Assembly: GCA_022508345.1 (NCBI GenBank)
Contig: JAFLVK010000001.1
Location: 36,371 to 100,370, forward strand
DNA from: Clostridiales bacterium
Lineage (GTDB): Bacteria > Bacillota > Clostridia > Christensenellales > CAG-314
DNA length: 64,000 nt
Direction: 5' to 3'
Below the pieces are notes generated by a model. It searched no databases. It saw nothing but the letters and a program-made list of their open reading frames with translations, and was not told where the DNA came from. Below, piece after piece: positions 25,595-34,277 of the stretch (its first letter is position 1; each line of letters begins with the position of its first letter). The position numbers and the translations under genes were made by a program.

Positions 25595-26710
25595 CTACAG
25601 CATTGTTCCTTTTGCAACGAAATAGGGAAGTTCGGCGCAACCCGACAAATTGCGTCTGTCACGAATGACTACGTTTTTGTCGGTGATAACGCTATCCAGC
25701 TTGACATTGGAGCCGATAACCGTCTTTTGCATGATGACGGAATTTTTGATAACGGTACCCTTGCCTACCTTAACTCCGCGGAACAGAATACTGTTTTCCA
25801 CAGTTCCCTCAATCGTACAGCCGTCGGCAATAAGAGAGTTTTTGACGACTGCGCCCTCAAGATATTTGGTGGGTGCGGTATCGCCAACCTTTGTGTAGAT
25901 GTCGCGCGCACCGTACAGCTCGTCGCGCACCTTTTTGTCCAGTTGCTCCATGCTGTGCTTGAAGTAACCTTGCAAGGAATCTATCCCTGCGTAGTAGCCG
26001 TCGAACTTGTATCCGAATATACGCATATCGTCCACGTTCTTTGCCAAGATATCCCTGCCAAAGCTGGTTTGTCCGCGCTGAACGGCTGCTTGAAGAATGT
26101 CCAGCAGGTATTCGCGCTTGATTATCATTACGTTAATGTACAGGTTGAACTTTGTTTTTCCGTCCACTCGCGGAGTGATATTAACACGCTTTACCCTGCC
26201 CGTTTGGTCGGGCTCAATTGTCATAAAGTAGTGAGATTCGATTGTGTTCTGCTCACTGTACGCCATGGTAACGTCGGCATTGTTTTCTTCGTGGAAGCGT
26301 AGCATGTCCGCCAGATCAATGCGCGCAACACCGTCGCAGTCGTATATTACAACGTACTCCTCACGGCGGGAGGACAAAAAGCCTGACACACCCATCAGCG
26401 CTTCCAGACGGGTTGTGTAGGGTGCTTCCATTTCACTGCTGTAAGGTGGAAGCAAAATTATACCGCCACCCTTACGCGCAAGGTCCCAATCCTTACCGCT
26501 ACCCAGGTGGTCGATAAGCGATTGGTAATTGTTTTTAGTAACTATACCAACTGCGGTTATGCCCGCGTTTACCATGTTGGAAAGGCCGAAGTCTATAAGG
26601 CGGTACCGTCCTGCAAAGGGAATGGACGCCATTGTTCTGCGCTTGGATAGCTCGGGGACGTTTTTTTCCTGAATGTTGGAAAAGATAATTCCTAAAGTTG
26701 AACTTGCCAT
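25595..26710 (-). CDS. glgD: GlgD, regulatory-type ADP-glucose pyrophosphorylase subunit
   Basis: This 371-aa paralogue of GlgC has the nucleotidyltransferase fold followed by a left-handed beta-helix (about 290-360). The N-terminus GIIFSN replaces the catalytic GG-x-G-x-RL pyrophosphate loop of GlgC, so it is probably non-catalytic and forms a heteromer that tunes GlgC, as described in Firmicutes. It starts 4 nt after the glgC stop. Confidence 0.94.
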   Translation of the reverse strand: MASSTLGIIFSNIQEKNVPELSKRRTMASIPFAGRYRLIDFGLSNMVNAGITAVGIVTKNNYQSLIDHLGSGKDWDLARKGGGIILLPPYSSEMEAPYTTRLEALMGVSGFLSSRREEYVVIYDCDGVARIDLADMLRFHEENNADVTMAYSEQNTIESHYFMTIEPDQTGRVKRVNITPRVDGKTKFNLYINVMIIKREYLLDILQAAVQRGQTSFGRDILAKNVDDMRIFGYKFDGYYAGIDSLQGYFKHSMEQLDKKVRDELYGARDIYTKVGDTAPTKYLEGAVVKNSLIADGCTIEGTVENSILFRGVKVGKGTVIKNSVIMQKTVIGSNVKLDSVITDKNVVIRDRRNLSGCAELPYFVAKGTML

Positions 26711-26714
26711 TTCT

Positions 26715-27908
26715 CTATTCCCCCTTGTAGTCCTTGTCCAGTATTTCGCCGCCTTTCACCTTGGCGCCTGCGGAGATTGTGATACCTGCACCTAGTACGG
26801 CAATGCCTTGGGCAGCTTCCTTAGCTTCGCCAACGGTAGCGGCTTCAATAACGACGTTTTCGTCAACGATTGAGTAGTTGACGGTTGCGCCCGACTTAAC
26901 AACCGTATTAGCCATGATGACGCTGTCGCGTACAACTGCGCCCTTTTCCACTACTACGTTGCAGCTGAGCACCGACCGCTCAACCAGCCCGTTTATTTCA
27001 CAGCCCAGCGCAATCATGGAGTTGACAACCTTGCCCGTTGTGCCCACATATACAGGGGGAGCAAGCGGACTTCTTGAGTGAATCTTCCAATCGGGGTCGG
27101 CAACGTCGAAGGCAGGCTCTGAGCCCAGCAAGTCCATGTTGGACTCCCACAGTGAGGAGATTGTCCCCACATCCTTCCAGTAGCCCTTGAAGATGTAGCT
27201 GAACATCTTTTCGCCGGCGTTTAGCATTGTGGGCAATACGTCCTTGCCGAAATCCTTGCTGGAAGAGGGGTTTTGATCGTCCGCCTCGAGGTACTTGTAC
27301 AGCTTGTCCGCAGTGAATATGTATATGCCCATTGAGGCAAGATTGCTCTTGGGCTTTTTGGGCTTTTCCTCAAATTGGTAAATTGAACCGTCGTCGTTGA
27401 CGTTGAGTATCCCGAAACGGGAAGCCTCTTCAATGGGCACCTCGATTGCCGCTATCGTGCAGTCGGCGCCCGTCTTTTTGTGGGCGTTTAGCATTGCCGC
27501 GTAGTCCATCTTGTAGATGTGGTCACCTGATAAGATAAGCACGTAATCGGGGTTGTACTTCTTCATGAAGTTCATATTTTGGTAGATGGCGTTGGCTGTG
27601 CCCTCGTACCAAGATGACTTCTTCTTTGCCTGATACGGCGACAGAATGTGTACTCCGCCAAAAGAGCGGTCAAGGTCCCACGGCTGTCCGTTGCCAACGT
27701 ATTCGTTCAGTTCCAACGGCTCGTACTGGGTGAGCACGCCCACCGTGTCTATACCCGAGTTGATACAGTTAGACAGTGGGAAGTCGATAATACGGTACTT
27801 CGCACCAAAGGGAACCGCGGGCTTTGCAATTTTGTTGGTGAGCGCGTACAGTCTCGACCCCTGTCCGCCTGCAAGCAACATTGCAACACATTCCTTTTTT
27901 CTTTGCAT
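26715..27908 (-). CDS. glgC: Glucose-1-phosphate adenylyltransferase, catalytic subunit
   Basis: This 397-aa enzyme forms ADP-glucose from ATP and glucose-1-phosphate. It has [52 protein letters not shown] and FEEKPK, all catalytic or substrate-binding motifs of active GlgC. A beta-helix follows at the C-terminus. The ATG at 27908 is preceded by AGGAGG. It heads glgC-glgD-glgA. A TATAAT about 70 nt upstream may be the -10 box, with a poor -35. Confidence 0.97.
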   Translation of the reverse strand: MQRKKECVAMLLAGGQGSRLYALTNKIAKPAVPFGAKYRIIDFPLSNCINSGIDTVGVLTQYEPLELNEYVGNGQPWDLDRSFGGVHILSPYQAKKKSSWYEGTANAIYQNMNFMKKYNPDYVLILSGDHIYKMDYAAMLNAHKKTGADCTIAAIEVPIEEASRFGILNVNDDGSIYQFEEKPKKPKSNLASMGIYIFTADKLYKYLEADDQNPSSSKDFGKDVLPTMLNAGEKMFSYIFKGYWKDVGTISSLWESNMDLLGSEPAFDVADPDWKIHSRSPLAPPVYVGTTGKVVNSMIALGCEINGLVERSVLSCNVVVEKGAVVRDSVIMANTVVKSGATVNYSIVDENVVIEAATVGEAKEAAQGIAVLGAGITISAGAKVKGGEILDKDYKGE

Positions 27909-28030
27909 AAATGCGCCTCCTATTTTACGGGATTGTAATTGTTTTGCCTTACAATTTGCCGTATTTATATGCGAAATCATTATATCATATTATTATTGGT
28001 ATTTCCATAGCTTATGAAAATTTTTTGACA

Positions 28031-28053
28031 TAAAAAAATCCCCTAAAGGGGAT
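28031..28053 (-). terminator. Terminator after the YolD-like gene
   Basis: ATCCCC pairs with GGGGAT around a short loop and is followed by TTTTTTTA on the minus strand. Confidence 0.8.
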
Positions 28054-28102
28054 AAGCTAAAATGGCTGTTTTTATAAATTTAATTAGGTGTTTAACAATA
28101 TA

Positions 28103-28510
28103 CTAGTTTTTTAATTCTATGCTGAAAATATCGTCGAATGAAATTGTGAGATTGTTGTCAAGAATGAGCGTGCGGTCGTACTCGGACAGCTTTTTTATGT
28201 GCGCTTCGGTTGTGAGATACGCTCCGCCTGCCTTTTTGCCGTCCGGCTTGAAGTAGACTATTTTTACAAGCGGGCGCTCGTGTACTGTATTCTTCAAGAG
28301 CAACAGTTTTTCGTTTATGTCCGTTACGCGTTCGCCGTCAATATCCCACTTTTCGTCGGTCAAGCGCGCTGCCTCGTCTATCTCGTCGTCGTAGCCCTTG
28401 AGCGCAGCAAATGGCGAAAATTGCGCTGCCCTGTCGTAATTGGACATGCGCTTGCGGTTTTTCGACACGTGATGCGGTAAATTTATTATATCGTCGTAAT
28501 TGTTTTCCAT
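28103..28510 (-). CDS. YolD-like protein, partner of the Y-family polymerase
   Basis: This 135-aa protein has the YolD-like signature HHVSKNRKRMSNYDRAAQFSPF followed by AALKGYDDEIDEAARLT and an SH3-like beta region. YolD-like proteins are encoded next to UvrX/ImpB-type Y-family polymerases in Firmicutes and are thought to act with them. Here the polymerase gene lies directly upstream, but a 227-nt structured repeat separates the two. AAGGTGTAACT precedes the ATG. Confidence 0.8.
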   Translation of the reverse strand: MENNYDDIINLPHHVSKNRKRMSNYDRAAQFSPFAALKGYDDEIDEAARLTDEKWDIDGERVTDINEKLLLLKNTVHERPLVKIVYFKPDGKKAGGAYLTTEAHIKKLSEYDRTLILDNNLTISFDDIFSIELKN

Positions 28511-28534
28511 AGTTACACCTTAACAATTGCTCAC

Positions 28535-28761
28535 CCACCTTGCGTGTGGTCGCATTGGTTTTAAACTAACTTCGCAAAGTTCGGGCGTGTACCGAACCTT
28601 TGCGTCCTTGTGGGGGATGCTGGGGCGGAACACTCCCCAGCGAAAGCTTTCAATAATTCGCGCCGTGTAAGGCGCAACTCCCAAGTCCGACCGAGGTGGA
28701 AATAAGCTTGCTAGCATAAAGCGTAGCGACTGCGTACAAGCGCCACCTCGCGTGTGGTCGG
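28535..28761 (-). repeat. Structured repeat family 1, copy 2
   Basis: Read on the minus strand, this element starts at the base after the polymerase stop codon with CCGACC-ACACGC-GAGGTGG, pairs with CCACCTC-GGTCGG, and repeats the CTGGGG/CCCCAG hairpin, CATCCCCC block and TACACGC-loop hairpin of copy 1. It ends with a second CGACCACACGC. Stems differ from copy 1 by paired changes. It fills most of the 251-nt gap between the polymerase and YolD genes. Confidence 0.85.
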
Positions 28762-30264
28762 TTATTTTTTGTGACCACCTATCTGATTGTTACGCTCCAT
28801 TGTAGTTGCGCCCTCTTCCATGTTCATGCCCTTGACAAGGGCGTTTTTGCCGTACTTTTTGTGCACTTTCAGCACCGTTTCCTGCAGTGCTTCTTCTTTT
28901 TGCAGCTCCGCCTCTTCCTTTGCCTTGAGCTCCGTTGCCTGTTCGTAATTGGTGAAAATGTCCATCTGTACATACTGTTCATGCGGCACGTCGTTGGCGT
29001 CAATGACGTGATTGGCAACAACGTACATGCGGCGAACAAGCAAGTTAGTGTCCACAATTCTGTCGTACAGCTCCATTACAGCCTTTGTTATCTGCTTTGT
29101 CGACGACGAGTAGCCCTTGAGGTTAATTGACCCGTGCGCACTCTTGGGGACCCTGCGCCCGTAGTGGTCTACGACAATTTCCCCCTTGTATTTGGAGCTG
29201 ATTTCCTTGTTGGTGAGGTTTTCGATGTCGTACCCAACGGTCAGCACCATTTGATTTGTTTTCAGATGCTTGTCCACCAGGTCAAGCACCAGCAAGTCCG
29301 TCATTTCGCGCACTATCAGCTTGCCCTTGTCAAAGGTGTACGGTTCGGAAAGCACCTGTCCCGAGCTTATGCTGTTGGTGCTGGGACGGTACGACTTGAT
29401 ATCTGCAATTGTACATGGTTCATATCCCCAGGCGTGGTCAATTAGCAGCTCGGCATTGATACCGAATATCTTGTACAACAGCTGTTCGTTGGTGAGTGAG
29501 CAACGCGCAATGTCCCCCATGGTGAACAACCCGTATTGATTGAGCCTCCTGACATATCCGTTACCGACACGCCAAAAGTCGGACAAGGGCGTGTGCGACC
29601 AAAGCTGACGACGGTAGCTCATTTCGTCGAGCTCGGCAATGCGTACGCCGTCTTTATCCTCGGGAATATGCTTGGCTACAATGTCCATTGCAACCTTGCA
29701 CAGATACAAGTTTGTGCCTATACCTGCCGTTGCCGTGATGCCCGTCTGCGTCAACACGTCCTTGATAATTGTGGAGGTTAGTTCACGCGCCGTCATATTG
29801 TAAAGCGGGAGATACTGCGTGACGTCAATGAACACCTCGTCTATCGAATAAACGTGGATATCCTCGGGCGCGACGTACTTTTGGTAAATCTTGAATATGC
29901 GTGTGCTGTAATCAACGTACAACGCCATACGGGGCGGTGCGATGATGTAGTCCAACGCCAAATTAGGGTTGCACTTTAGCTCTGTTGCGCTGTGCGACTT
30001 GCCGTTAAGGCATTTGTTTGGAGCATTGAACTTGCGATTTGCGTTTATGCTGTTTACCTTTTGCACCACTTCAAACAACCGCGCTCTGCCGGGTAAGCCG
30101 TAGGACTTCAAGGCAGGAGAAACGGCAAGACAGATAGTTTTTTCCGTCCTGCTTTCGTCTGCAACCACAAGATGTGTAGTTAATGGATCAAGTCCACGCT
30201 CTCTGCATTCCACAGATGCGTAAAAGGACTTTAAATCTATTGCGACGTATTGCTTGGTGCCCAT
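28762..30264 (-). CDS. Y-family translesion DNA polymerase
   Basis: This 500-aa DinB/UmuC-type polymerase has catalytic acidic residues D10 (AIDLKSFYASVEC), and D142/E143 (YSIDEVFID), then HhH, thumb and little-finger regions. An internal SNAGR-like stretch and insertion near 75-100 is typical of the ImpB/UvrX group in Firmicutes. It performs error-prone synthesis past damage. The C-terminal 60 residues are Glu/Lys-rich. The start codon is 6 nt after a perfect -10 box and has no ribosome-binding site. No LexA-type box is evident. Confidence 0.93.
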   Translation of the reverse strand: MGTKQYVAIDLKSFYASVECRERGLDPLTTHLVVADESRTEKTICLAVSPALKSYGLPGRARLFEVVQKVNSINANRKFNAPNKCLNGKSHSATELKCNPNLALDYIIAPPRMALYVDYSTRIFKIYQKYVAPEDIHVYSIDEVFIDVTQYLPLYNMTARELTSTIIKDVLTQTGITATAGIGTNLYLCKVAMDIVAKHIPEDKDGVRIAELDEMSYRRQLWSHTPLSDFWRVGNGYVRRLNQYGLFTMGDIARCSLTNEQLLYKIFGINAELLIDHAWGYEPCTIADIKSYRPSTNSISSGQVLSEPYTFDKGKLIVREMTDLLVLDLVDKHLKTNQMVLTVGYDIENLTNKEISSKYKGEIVVDHYGRRVPKSAHGSINLKGYSSSTKQITKAVMELYDRIVDTNLLVRRMYVVANHVIDANDVPHEQYVQMDIFTNYEQATELKAKEEAELQKEEALQETVLKVHKKYGKNALVKGMNMEEGATTMERNNQIGGHKK

Positions 30265-30270
30265 ATTTTT

Positions 30271-30299
30271 ATTATACGCAATTACATGCGCTTTGTCAA
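30271..30299 (-). promoter_or_regulatory. Consensus SigA promoter placed for a leaderless polymerase mRNA
   Basis: TTGACA (30294-30299), a 17-nt spacer and TATAAT (30271-30276) match consensus exactly. Only six bases (AAAAAT) separate TATAAT from the ATG, so +1 should be the A of the start codon. Confidence 0.85.
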
Positions 30300-30329
30300 A
30301 ATTGAGTATCAATTTTTTTGCAAACAAAA

Positions 30330-30364
30330 ACCCCGCAGATTGAGTTTAGCTCAACCTACGGGGT
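30330..30364 (-). terminator. Terminator after the CvpA-like gene
   Basis: ACCCCG...TTGAG pairs with CTCAA...CGGGGT (two small mismatches), followed by TTTTTG on the minus strand. Confidence 0.82.
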
Positions 30365-30380
30365 GCGTTTGATTAAAATG

Positions 30381-31685
30381 TTAATTCAGCCCGAATATGC
30401 TACGCAAAGCATCTATCTTTTCCTGACTGATTGTGTCGTCTGCTTCCATTCCATCAAGAATATCTGCAATCATTTCACGGTGTTCGGCATCATCCAGCTG
30501 ATCGCTGAGGTTGATACCATCCTGTTGCTGCAGCATATCAAGGATGAGATCACTTTGCGCTATATCGCGAAGAATGCTTTCGGCATCTTCCCTGGTAAGC
30601 TCCGACGTATCCTTGTTGTTGTATTCGTACAAATGTGTAAAGATTTCGCCTTCCTTTTGGAAATTGATGCCTGTAATGTTCATGCTATTCAAGTCGGCAA
30701 GACCCAATTCGTCACCCAGCGTTGTCATAAGCTTGTTGACCGTTGTCCTTGCTTCGTCAGACATGCCCGCCTTGATTGTGTCCAGATTGCCGAAGATAGT
30801 CTCCAACGTATTGATGTTTTCTTGCGTGAGCAAGTTTTTGAAATCAATATCTTGAAGCTTGATGAGCTCCTTGGCAATGTCAACCAAGCCACGGACTGCT
30901 TCTATCTGACCGGGGAAGGTAATCTTTGTGCCGTCCTCCAGCTTTACTTGAGATAAGCGCGCAAAGGGTTTTGCACCGATTGTGTCGTACATCTTTGCCA
31001 AGCCCGAATCGGCATATTCGCTCACCATACCCATGATGTCGAAGTTCGAAGCCGTTGCGTCACCTTCCTCGGGCAGGTCGCTACTGTTGTCGTAATCGAC
31101 TGCGTAAGTGTCCGATTCGCCCATTATGCCGTTCAGTTCACCGGAAGCGGTCATGATGCTATTTGTTTGCACCAGCAAGCCTGTGAGCACAACGCACACG
31201 CACACAGCAACAATCACACCCTGAACAGCACCGATAACAGCGCCAATCAAACTGTGTTTTTTGGTGCTGACAACATTGCCACGCTCGTCCTTGACGCGCC
31301 TGGGCTTGACGAAAAGCTTGCAAATAGGGAACACAATTGCCCATGTCAGGAACCAAAGCACAAAGAACAACACCAAAAATACCATTATTTGCAGTATGCT
31401 CTGTACCAAAGGAATTGCGAATTCTGCCATGGATTCGGGCAGGTCGCTTGTGATTGTTTCTCTTATGAAATCCTGCATGACCATGCTTTCGCCATTAATT
31501 TGAATTTCCGTAGTCATGAGCGTTTTTGCAAATGTACCGCACAGTGCAAATGCCACAACAATGCACACCACAATCAAGATGAGGCGTAACAGTGCGCGAC
31601 GTGAGCCTCTAAGCAGCCCCAACAGCACCCCAAACACAATGGGCATTACTGTTAACAGTGCCATTGCCAACAAAATGTAATTCAT
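30381..31685 (-). CDS. CvpA-like membrane protein with large C-terminal domain
   Basis: In this 434-aa protein, the N-terminal 190 residues contain four hydrophobic segments (about 3-23, 32-52, 95-125, 150-175) with a GLLRGSRRALLRLI motif after the first, resembling CvpA/colicin-V-production proteins. Residues 190-434 are acidic, Asp/Glu/Leu-rich and helical, probably outside the membrane. Function is unknown beyond the fold resemblance. TTGACT-N17-TAACAT lies upstream and AGGAG precedes the ATG. Confidence 0.6.
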   Translation of the reverse strand: MNYILLAMALLTVMPIVFGVLLGLLRGSRRALLRLILIVVCIVVAFALCGTFAKTLMTTEIQINGESMVMQDFIRETITSDLPESMAEFAIPLVQSILQIMVFLVLFFVLWFLTWAIVFPICKLFVKPRRVKDERGNVVSTKKHSLIGAVIGAVQGVIVAVCVCVVLTGLLVQTNSIMTASGELNGIMGESDTYAVDYDNSSDLPEEGDATASNFDIMGMVSEYADSGLAKMYDTIGAKPFARLSQVKLEDGTKITFPGQIEAVRGLVDIAKELIKLQDIDFKNLLTQENINTLETIFGNLDTIKAGMSDEARTTVNKLMTTLGDELGLADLNSMNITGINFQKEGEIFTHLYEYNNKDTSELTREDAESILRDIAQSDLILDMLQQQDGINLSDQLDDAEHREMIADILDGMEADDTISQEKIDALRSIFGLN

Positions 31686-31752
31686 AAATTTCTCCTAAAT
31701 GTTTCTGTTTATATTTTATCCAAAAACAGACAAATTATTGTAATTTAATAAT

Positions 31753-31781
31753 ATGTTACACTATTGCGCTAAATTAGTCAA
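31753..31781 (-). promoter_or_regulatory. Promoter of the CvpA-like gene
   Basis: TTGACT (31776-31781) and TAACAT (31753-31758) have a 17-nt spacer. Confidence 0.6.
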
Positions 31782-31793
31782 CATATCAAAAGC

Positions 31794-31823
31794 AAAAGCT
31801 GACGCAAGAAGCGTCAGCTTTTT
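31794..31823 (-). terminator. Terminator of gap
   Basis: A 12-bp perfect stem (AAAAGCTGACGC and complement) with a 5-nt loop. T-runs on both sides make it usable in either direction. Confidence 0.9.
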
Positions 31824-31843
31824 ATTAGAATGTGTAACTACAA

Positions 31844-32914
31844 TTAGGAAAGATGCGCAAAGTATTTGATTGTGCGTACCATTTGTGTTGTGTAGCTGTT
31901 TTCGTTGTCGTACCAAGCAACAACCTGAACTTGCCACAAACCGTAGCCAACCTTGGTAACCATTGTTTGAGTTGCATCAAACAAGCTGCCGTAACGCATA
32001 CCGATGATGTCGCTGCTTACAATGGGGTCTTCGTTGTAACCGTAGGATTCGTTAGCAACGCTCTTCATATGTGCGTTGATAGCTTCAACTGTCAAGTCGT
32101 CGTCTGCCTTTACAACTGCTACAAGGATTGTTGTAGAACCTGTGCAGGTGGGAACACGTTGAGCGGAACCGATAAGCTTTTTGTCAAGTTCGGGTATTAC
32201 AAGACCGATAGCCTTAGCTGCGCCTGTGGAGTTGGGAACGATGTTTTGAGCAGCTGCGCGAGCACGGCGAAGGTCACCCTTGCGGTGAGGTCCGTCAAGT
32301 ACCATTTGGTCGCCAGTGTAAGCGTGAACTGTTGTCATGATACCGCTCTTGATGGGAGCAAAATCGTTCAAAGCCTTAGCCATGGGAGCAAGGCAGTTGG
32401 TTGTGCAGCTTGCAGCGGAGATGATTGTGTCTTCTGCTGTCAAAATGCTTTCGTTTACGCCGTAAACAACTGTGGGAAGATCGTTGCCTGCGGGTGCGGA
32501 AATGATAACCTTCTTAGCGCCTGCATCGATGTGAGCTTGGCTCTTAGCCTTTGAGCAATAGAAGCCTGTGCATTCAAGCACTACGTCTACCTTCAGTTTC
32601 TTCCAAGGAAGATTTGCAGCCTTGGGTTCAGCATATATTGTGATTTCCTTGCCGTCTACTGTGATGGAGCCGGGTGTAACAACTGTCTTGCCGTCTTCTG
32701 CGTATTCGGGCTCTTTGCTTTCTACGGTGTGACCCATAGCAACATAGTTGCCTTGAGCTGTGTCGTACTTCAACAGGTGAGCAAGCATCTTGGGGCTTGT
32801 CAAGTCGTTGATAGCTACGATTTCATATCCGGGTGCGCCGAACATCTGACGGAATGCAAGACGACCGATACGTCCAAAACCGTTGATTGCAACTTTTACG
32901 TTTTTCTTTGCCAT
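31844..32914 (-). CDS. gap: Glyceraldehyde-3-phosphate dehydrogenase
   Basis: This 356-aa glycolytic enzyme has the NAD-binding [14 protein letters not shown] start, catalytic C170 in [12 protein letters not shown], and the KVIISAPAG and WYDNE motifs. It is about 20 residues longer than most GapA because of an insertion near 65-82 ([13 protein letters not shown]), seen in some Clostridia. GGAGG precedes the ATG. It is divergent from fba across a 189-nt region with its own promoter and a 5'-terminal hairpin. Confidence 0.98.
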   Translation of the reverse strand: MAKKNVKVAINGFGRIGRLAFRQMFGAPGYEIVAINDLTSPKMLAHLLKYDTAQGNYVAMGHTVESKEPEYAEDGKTVVTPGSITVDGKEITIYAEPKAANLPWKKLKVDVVLECTGFYCSKAKSQAHIDAGAKKVIISAPAGNDLPTVVYGVNESILTAEDTIISAASCTTNCLAPMAKALNDFAPIKSGIMTTVHAYTGDQMVLDGPHRKGDLRRARAAAQNIVPNSTGAAKAIGLVIPELDKKLIGSAQRVPTCTGSTTILVAVVKADDDLTVEAINAHMKSVANESYGYNEDPIVSSDIIGMRYGSLFDATQTMVTKVGYGLWQVQVVAWYDNENSYTTQMVRTIKYFAHLS

Positions 32915-32969
32915 TGTGAGTTTACCTCCAAAAAAAATTTCAATAAGGTTTTACAATACTTCTTTACTA

Positions 32970-32993
32970 AAAAAAAGTATTGTGGTACAATAC
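32970..32993 (-). promoter_or_regulatory. 5'-terminal hairpin and T8 tract in the gap leader
   Basis: The predicted mRNA begins with GTATTGT-ACC-ACAATAC, a 7-bp hairpin, followed directly by eight Ts. It starts within a base or two of the predicted +1. It could stabilise the mRNA, attenuate transcription, or act as a DNA operator. The sequence alone cannot separate these. Confidence 0.5.
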
Positions 32994-33000
32994 CTCTTAT

Positions 33001-33029
33001 AGTATATCATAAGGTAAATTGTTTGACAA
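33001..33029 (-). promoter_or_regulatory. Promoter of gap
   Basis: TTGTCA (33024-33029) and TATACT (33001-33006) are separated by 17 nt on the minus strand. Confidence 0.8.
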
Positions 33030-33103
33030 CAATAAACAATAAATTTTGCTTATAAATTCACTTTTTATCTTGTATAAAATTTATCTATATTGGAGGTATA
33101 CAA

Positions 33104-34039
33104 ATGCCACTTGTTACAACGAAAGAAATGTTTGAAAAGGCCTACAAAGGGGGATATGCAGTAGGCGCATTTAACGTAAACGACATGGAGATGGTTCAAG
33201 CCATCGTCGAAGCCGCAAACGAATGCCGTTCGCCCGTGATACTGCAGGTATCCGCAGGCGCAAGAAAGTACGCTAACCCCGTTTATCTGCGTCATCTCGT
33301 TGCCGCAGCCGTAGAAACAACGGATATCCCCATTGCTTTGCACTTGGATCACGGCGCAGATTTCGAAATCTGCAAGGCAAGTATCGACGGCGGCTTTACG
33401 TCCGTTATGATTGACGCTTCCAGTAAGCCTTGGGAAGAAAACATTGCCCTAACCCGCAAGGTTGTGGAATATGCTCACGCTCACGGCGTTGTTGTTGAAG
33501 CAGAGCTTGGCAAGCTTGCAGGCGTTGAAGACGATGTAAAGGTGGAAGCTCACGACGCAATGTTCACAAGCCCCGACGAGGTGGAAGAATTTACCGCACG
33601 CACAGGTATTGATAGCCTTGCTATCGCTATCGGTACAAGCCACGGCGCGTACAAGTTCAAGCCCGGTCAAGACCCCAAGCTGCGTTTGGACATTTTGGAA
33701 GAAATCGGCAGACGTCTGCCCAACTTCCCCATTGTTCTTCACGGAGCTAGCAGCGTACCTCAAGACAAGGTTGCCCTTGTAAACAAATACGGCGGAGCAA
33801 TGCCCGATGCAATCGGTATCCCCGAAAGCGAACTGAGAAAAGCAGCTAAAATGGCTGTTTGCAAAATCAACATCGACAGCGACCTCCGTCTATCCTTTAC
33901 CGCTGCCGTACGCCAACACTTTGCACAGCATCCCGACCACTTCGACCCCAGACAGTATCTTGGTGATGCTCGCGCAATGATGAAGGAAGAGGTTAAGCAC
34001 AAGATTATTAACGTGCTTGGCAGTGCAAACAAAGCTTGA
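33104..34039 (+). CDS. fba: Class II fructose-bisphosphate aldolase
   Basis: This 311-aa zinc aldolase has HLDHG with D82 and zinc ligand H83, the VEAELG glutamate, SHGAYK zinc histidine and VLHGASSVP. It interconverts fructose-1,6-bisphosphate with dihydroxyacetone phosphate and glyceraldehyde-3-phosphate, next to gap in glycolysis. GGAGG lies 9 nt before the ATG. A TATAAA at 33073 may be the -10 box. The TGA stop lies within the first bases of a repeat element (34035). Confidence 0.97.
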   Translation: MPLVTTKEMFEKAYKGGYAVGAFNVNDMEMVQAIVEAANECRSPVILQVSAGARKYANPVYLRHLVAAAVETTDIPIALHLDHGADFEICKASIDGGFTSVMIDASSKPWEENIALTRKVVEYAHAHGVVVEAELGKLAGVEDDVKVEAHDAMFTSPDEVEEFTARTGIDSLAIAIGTSHGAYKFKPGQDPKLRLDILEEIGRRLPNFPIVLHGASSVPQDKVALVNKYGGAMPDAIGIPESELRKAAKMAVCKINIDSDLRLSFTAAVRQHFAQHPDHFDPRQYLGDARAMMKEEVKHKIINVLGSANKA

Positions 34040-34159
34040 GGCACTTATAAACTTCGGTATGCTTTGTTAAACTGCGCGTTCCTTCGGGTCATGTACGCTT
34101 AGTACACTCCCCTCGAAATGCTCGTTTGCCTCGCCTACCTCGTTTCTAACCGCCTCAAG
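34035..34159 (+). repeat. Structured repeat family 2, copy A
   Basis: This 125-nt element starts CTTGAGGC and ends with the complementary GCCTCAAG. The fba stop codon is inside the first arm. Internal landmarks are TTATAAACTT near the gene end, an apical TGTAC-x5-GTACA hairpin and GTTTCTAAC near the far end. It is homologous to 35523-35644, which lies in the opposite orientation across pepT. Confidence 0.85.
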
Positions 34160-34202
34160 GGTGATTTCCATAAAAATTTCCATTCCATATTTAATTTTTC
34201 AC

Positions 34203-34235
34203 AAAAAAGGCAACCAAAATTCGGTTGCCTTTTTT
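34203..34235 (+). terminator. Terminator shared by fba and pepT
   Basis: AAAAAAGGCAACC pairs with GGTTGCCTTTTTT around a 7-nt loop. It is symmetrical, so it can end fba (plus) and pepT (minus). Confidence 0.9.
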
Positions 34236-34277
34236 ACTTCAAATCCTAGTTATTACGCGGTGCTTGTGTACACAAAA

